The position numbers were made by a program, and so were the translations under genes. Below, in pieces: positions 2,734 through 5,553 of a DNA stretch of 5,553 nucleotides. This DNA comes from an uncultured Oscillospiraceae bacterium (GTDB taxonomy: Bacteria > Bacillota > Clostridia > Oscillospirales > Oscillospiraceae): assembly GCA_934569215.1 (NCBI GenBank), contig CAKTKF010000100.1, positions 1-5,553 of the forward strand, given 5' to 3'. The notes beneath the pieces are model-generated. The model was not told the origin of the DNA. It saw only the letters and a program-made list of their open reading frames with translations, and searched no databases. Numbering within the stretch: position 1 is the first letter of the stretch; each line of letters opens with the position of its first letter.

Positions 2734-5553
2734 GAAAAAGAGAATTGTGTGTGTATTATTAACTCTGATCATGCTGGTCAGCCTGGTGCCCGCCACCGCT
2801 CTGACCGCGTCTGCTGCTTCGCTGAAGACCAGTGAGGCCGCGATTACGATCATGAAGAAGCTGGCTATTTTTAAGAAGAACTGCTATCAGGTACCCGGTA
2901 CCAATGAGTTCCGCATTGGTTACGGTACGATCTGTTCTGAGAAGCATAAGACGACGTATAAGAACGGAAAAGTTGAGAACAGCCCTGATGCAGGCAAGCA
3001 CTCCATCACGCAGGCGCAGGCCGATCAGGCTCTGCGCAAGCTGATTCTGGATCTGGACGCGAAGGTCAACTCCTTTGCTTCCGCCAACAGCCTGACGCTG
3101 TCCCAGTGCCAGCATGACGCTCTGGTTCTGTTCACCTTCGACGTGGGCGATTCCTGGATGAGCGGCAGCGGCGTTGTCAAGAGCGCCATCGTCAGCAAGG
3201 CCGACACCAATGACCTGCTGAAGGCCATGAGCGACTGGGCGGGCAATCAGGATGATTTCCGCCGCAGAAAGATTGAAGTCAATATGTACAAGAACGGGAT
3301 TTATTCCGATGTAACGCCCAGCAGCTTCGGCACCGTTACATACAATCCCGATGGCGGCGTCATAGCTCCGAACTATGCGACCTCCTACACCTTGCTCTTT
3401 GACACGTCCAAGACTTCCAAGCATATCCCGGCTCCCACCAGAAACGGCTACAAGTTCATGGGCTGGTACTCCGCGCAGAATGACGGAACGCTGGTTCCCT
3501 CTCTGACGGGCAGCTATAACGGTAAGACGCTGTGGGCTGGCTGGCAGGCAACCTCCGTGACGGCCAACAACGTTGACAGTGCGAGCTATGTGCATAGCAT
3601 CAATGAGACGCTGAAGGTGTCCCAGCTGGTTTCTCTGGATGTCTACCCCGTTCCCACCAAGAAGAACGTGAAGCCTTTCCGCACCATCAATAAGGACACT
3701 GCCACCGTTACCGCGATCAAGGACTTTATCGACGACGATGGCAACAGATGGTGCAAGCTGTCCGCCGCGGGAGACGGATGGGTTCTGCTCAAGACCTCCG
3801 GACAGAGCGACAGCGGCAATACCGAATACACCGGCGGCAAGATCGATGTGACCGTCACGGTCACCAACGCCTATGTCAACAGACGTGCCAGCGACAGCGC
3901 CTCCAGCGCCCTGACCGGTTCCTACAAGGCCGGCACAAAGCTGAAGATCGTCGCCACCAACGGAGCCAAGACCTGGGGTCAGGTGGAAGAAAACGGCGTG
4001 GCCGTTGGCTGGGTCGCCCTGATGTACACCGACTGGAGCACCGTCTATGACGGCTCCGCTCCCAGCGACGCCAACAACACCACCCCCATTGCCACGGCGA
4101 CCGTTACCTACAACGGCTACCTGAACGCCCGCAGCGATCCCGGTGTGGACAACAAGATCGTCGGCGGCTTTGCAAAGGATACCACGGTCAATGTTTTCGA
4201 GATTCGCACGGTCAACGGCCACCGCTGGGGTCGTACCTCCTCCGGCTGGATCTGCCTGACCTACACCACCGTAAAGATGCTCACCGATAAGAACGTTTCC
4301 GACACGGGCGTTCTGGACTACGCTTTCGAGGTCACTCTCGTGAACTCCGGCGCCGATCTCTCCACCTATGTGCAGCCCACTACCAATTCCAACAACAGCG
4401 ACACCATCAAGGCGGGTACCACGGGTCTTAAGATCACCAACGCGGCGGTTGCTGACGGCGTGATCTGGGTGAAGGCGCACTGGACGGTCAAGGAGACCGA
4501 CAAGGACGGTAAGACCAACGTGATTGCCAAGTCCGGCTGGGCAACCTACAGTAACTTTAACCTTGTCCCGACCAAGTTCACGGTTGTCAGCGACAGCCTG
4601 AACATCAGAAAGGCTGCCGGCAGCGACAACGAGTTCGTATTCAAGCTCACCAAGGGCGTGGAAGTGGAAGTCCACGAGATCAAGCTCGTGGGCGAGGAAA
4701 TCTGGGGCAAGATCGTGGGATATACTCCGACGACCGGCAGCGGCATTGAGAACTACGACGGCTGGATCAATCTGGCTTCCAACTATGTCAAGCGCTCCAC
4801 CAAGATCTCCCTCGACGGAAGCACCAAGGGTGCCATCGGCACCGGCACCGTTGTGAACGCGGATTCCGTCCGTGTCCGTATGACCGGCGCTCTGTACGGC
4901 CAGGTTCTGGGCAGCATCAACCGCGGCACCAAGGTGGCCGTTCTGGGTGAGAAGGACGGCTGGTACATGATCGACTACGACGTGGATAACAACAAGGAGA
5001 CCGACAGCTGGATTTACAGCCAGTATCTGGAGGTCAAGATGGGCGTCGTGGAGTCCGGCACCGGCAGCACCGGCGGTACCGGTACGACCCAGAAGACGGA
5101 CGGCACCGGCAAGGGCATCATTGCCAACACCTACGCCGGCGTAAATGTCCGCAGCGGCGCAGGCATCGCCAACGCCATCGTTGGAAAGATCCTCAACGGC
5201 ACGGAAGTGACCATTCTGGAGGTCAAGCTCGTCGGCGCCGCCAAGTGGGGTCGTGTGAAGCAGGGCTGGATCTGCATGGACTACGTCACCATGATCTCCT
5301 ACGACAATATTCCCGGAAACAACAGTAATAACAGTGGCGGAAACAAGGGTACCGGGGTTAGCTCCTTCGACGAGGTTGAGAGAACCACCACCACCGCCGT
5401 TTACACTGGCTCCATCAAAGCTGATACCATCGTTTACAAGACGCCCAATCCGAATCTGGAAAACAACACGGTTCGTACCATCGGCACAGGCGAGAACATC
5501 ACCATCCATGAGCTGACGGCTGTTACCCTGGAGATTTACGAGGGCGACAAGAC
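2732..5553 (+). CDS. Secreted modular protein: signal peptide, degenerate GH24 lysozyme-like domain, Flg_new repeat, SH3 array (3' partial)
   Basis: The frame is open from ATG 2732 to the window end (940 complete codons). Residues 1-28 form a signal peptide (MKKR, hydrophobic core, cleavage likely after ASA at 26-28). Residues about 35-193 resemble GH24 phage-type lysozymes: IGYGT (62-66), ITQAQAD (92-98), LTLSQCQHDALVLFTFDVG (121-139; family 'QFDALVSFAFNVG') and RRRKIEVNMY (177-186). The active-site stretch is changed: where the family has E-G-F, this protein has A45-I46-F47, and the usual Asp and Thr positions appear to hold Val54 and Arg61. Residues about 199-272 are a Listeria-Bacteroides (Flg_new) repeat with PTRNGYKFMGWY and a closing LWAGWQ. 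At least eight SH3-like modules follow, with Gly/Ser/Thr/Asn-rich linkers at 772-793 and 860-876. It is probably extracellular and wall-binding rather than lytic. It is transcribed alone, divergently from mnmA, behind a WalR-type site. No anchor is visible; the C-terminus is off the edge. Confidence 0.92.
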   Translation, partial: MKKRIVCVLLTLIMLVSLVPATALTASAASLKTSEAAITIMKKLAIFKKNCYQVPGTNEFRIGYGTICSEKHKTTYKNGKVENSPDAGKHSITQAQADQALRKLILDLDAKVNSFASANSLTLSQCQHDALVLFTFDVGDSWMSGSGVVKSAIVSKADTNDLLKAMSDWAGNQDDFRRRKIEVNMYKNGIYSDVTPSSFGTVTYNPDGGVIAPNYATSYTLLFDTSKTSKHIPAPTRNGYKFMGWYSAQNDGTLVPSLTGSYNGKTLWAGWQATSVTANNVDSASYVHSINETLKVSQLVSLDVYPVPTKKNVKPFRTINKDTATVTAIKDFIDDDGNRWCKLSAAGDGWVLLKTSGQSDSGNTEYTGGKIDVTVTVTNAYVNRRASDSASSALTGSYKAGTKLKIVATNGAKTWGQVEENGVAVGWVALMYTDWSTVYDGSAPSDANNTTPIATATVTYNGYLNARSDPGVDNKIVGGFAKDTTVNVFEIRTVNGHRWGRTSSGWICLTYTTVKMLTDKNVSDTGVLDYAFEVTLVNSGADLSTYVQPTTNSNNSDTIKAGTTGLKITNAAVADGVIWVKAHWTVKETDKDGKTNVIAKSGWATYSNFNLVPTKFTVVSDSLNIRKAAGSDNEFVFKLTKGVEVEVHEIKLVGEEIWGKIVGYTPTTGSGIENYDGWINLASNYVKRSTKISLDGSTKGAIGTGTVVNADSVRVRMTGALYGQVLGSINRGTKVAVLGEKDGWYMIDYDVDNNKETDSWIYSQYLEVKMGVVESGTGSTGGTGTTQKTDGTGKGIIANTYAGVNVRSGAGIANAIVGKILNGTEVTILEVKLVGAAKWGRVKQGWICMDYVTMISYDNIPGNNSNNSGGNKGTGVSSFDEVERTTTTAVYTGSIKADTIVYKTPNPNLENNTVRTIGTGENITIHELTAVTLEIYEGDK
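3593..5553 (+). repeat. Tandem bacterial SH3-like modules within the secreted protein
   Basis: Approximate modules in protein residues: 1, 288-355; 2, 373-432; 3, 453-515; 4, 529-605; 5, 615-687; 6, 704-769; 7, 795-857; 8, from 886 and cut by the window edge. Hallmarks are an early strand such as YLNARSDPG (3), SLNIRKAAG (5), SVRVRMTG (6) or GVNVRSGAG (7), a central 'G-T-x-V' turn, and a closing 'W-x-x-V...GW-I/V' pair (GWVAL, GWICLTY, GWINLAS, SWIYSQY, GWICMDY). Modules 3 and 7 are closest (GWICLTYTTV against GWICMDYVTM), and modules 5 and 7 share KLVG followed by WG[KR]. Modules 1, 4 and 8 are divergent and less certain. Such modules commonly bind peptidoglycan peptides in Gram-positive wall proteins; the ligand here is inferred. 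Confidence 0.8.

Noticed and set aside
2759..5509. A 916-codon open frame on the minus strand
   Set aside because: It is the antisense shadow of the secreted SH3 protein gene. The plus strand has promoter, Shine-Dalgarno, signal peptide and recognisable domains, while the minus frame is low-complexity Val/Gly/Ala/Asp-rich with no domain and no ribosome binding site. Its length reflects GC-rich third positions.

Overview
The window looks like chromosome from a Gram-positive gut-type Clostridia, most likely Oscillospiraceae (Oscillibacter/Flavonifractor-like). Three things suggest this: GC-rich genes separated by AT-rich promoter regions with consensus sigma-A hexamers, a YfhO-family envelope protein, and a secreted lysozyme-fold/SH3 protein of a type common in gut Clostridia. 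The assignment is inferred from gene style and remembered family resemblance; no search was run.

Layout: (1) 1-1218, plus strand: the C-terminal 405 residues of a large YfhO-family membrane protein, whose N-terminal part lies off the left edge. (2) 1231-1273: a 16-bp perfect hairpin between two convergent genes, probably a bidirectional terminator. (3) 1278-2360, minus strand: a complete, intact mnmA (tRNA 2-thiouridylase). (4) 2361-2731: a 371-bp divergent intergenic region. It holds the mnmA promoter (TTGACA-17-TATACT on the minus strand), a 78-bp inverted-repeat element that forms nearly the whole mnmA leader, a 17-bp dyad, two WalR-like direct repeats, a strong plus-strand promoter (TTGCAA-17-TATAAT) and a hairpin around the next gene's ribosome binding site. 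(5) 2732 to the right edge, plus strand: the first 940 residues of a secreted modular protein. It has a signal peptide, a GH24 lysozyme-like domain that seems to have lost its catalytic residues, a Listeria-Bacteroides (Flg_new) repeat, and at least eight bacterial SH3-like modules, the last cut by the window edge.

Two of the three genes are envelope genes: YfhO-type proteins act in glycosylation of cell-surface polymers, and the secreted protein is built to bind cell wall. MnmA is a housekeeping gene transcribed on its own. The most informative points are the WalR-type box upstream of a wall-associated gene, the apparent loss of the lysozyme active site, and the palindromic element sitting exactly between the mnmA promoter and its ribosome binding site. 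I saw no CRISPR array, tRNA, rRNA, transposase or complete defence system.
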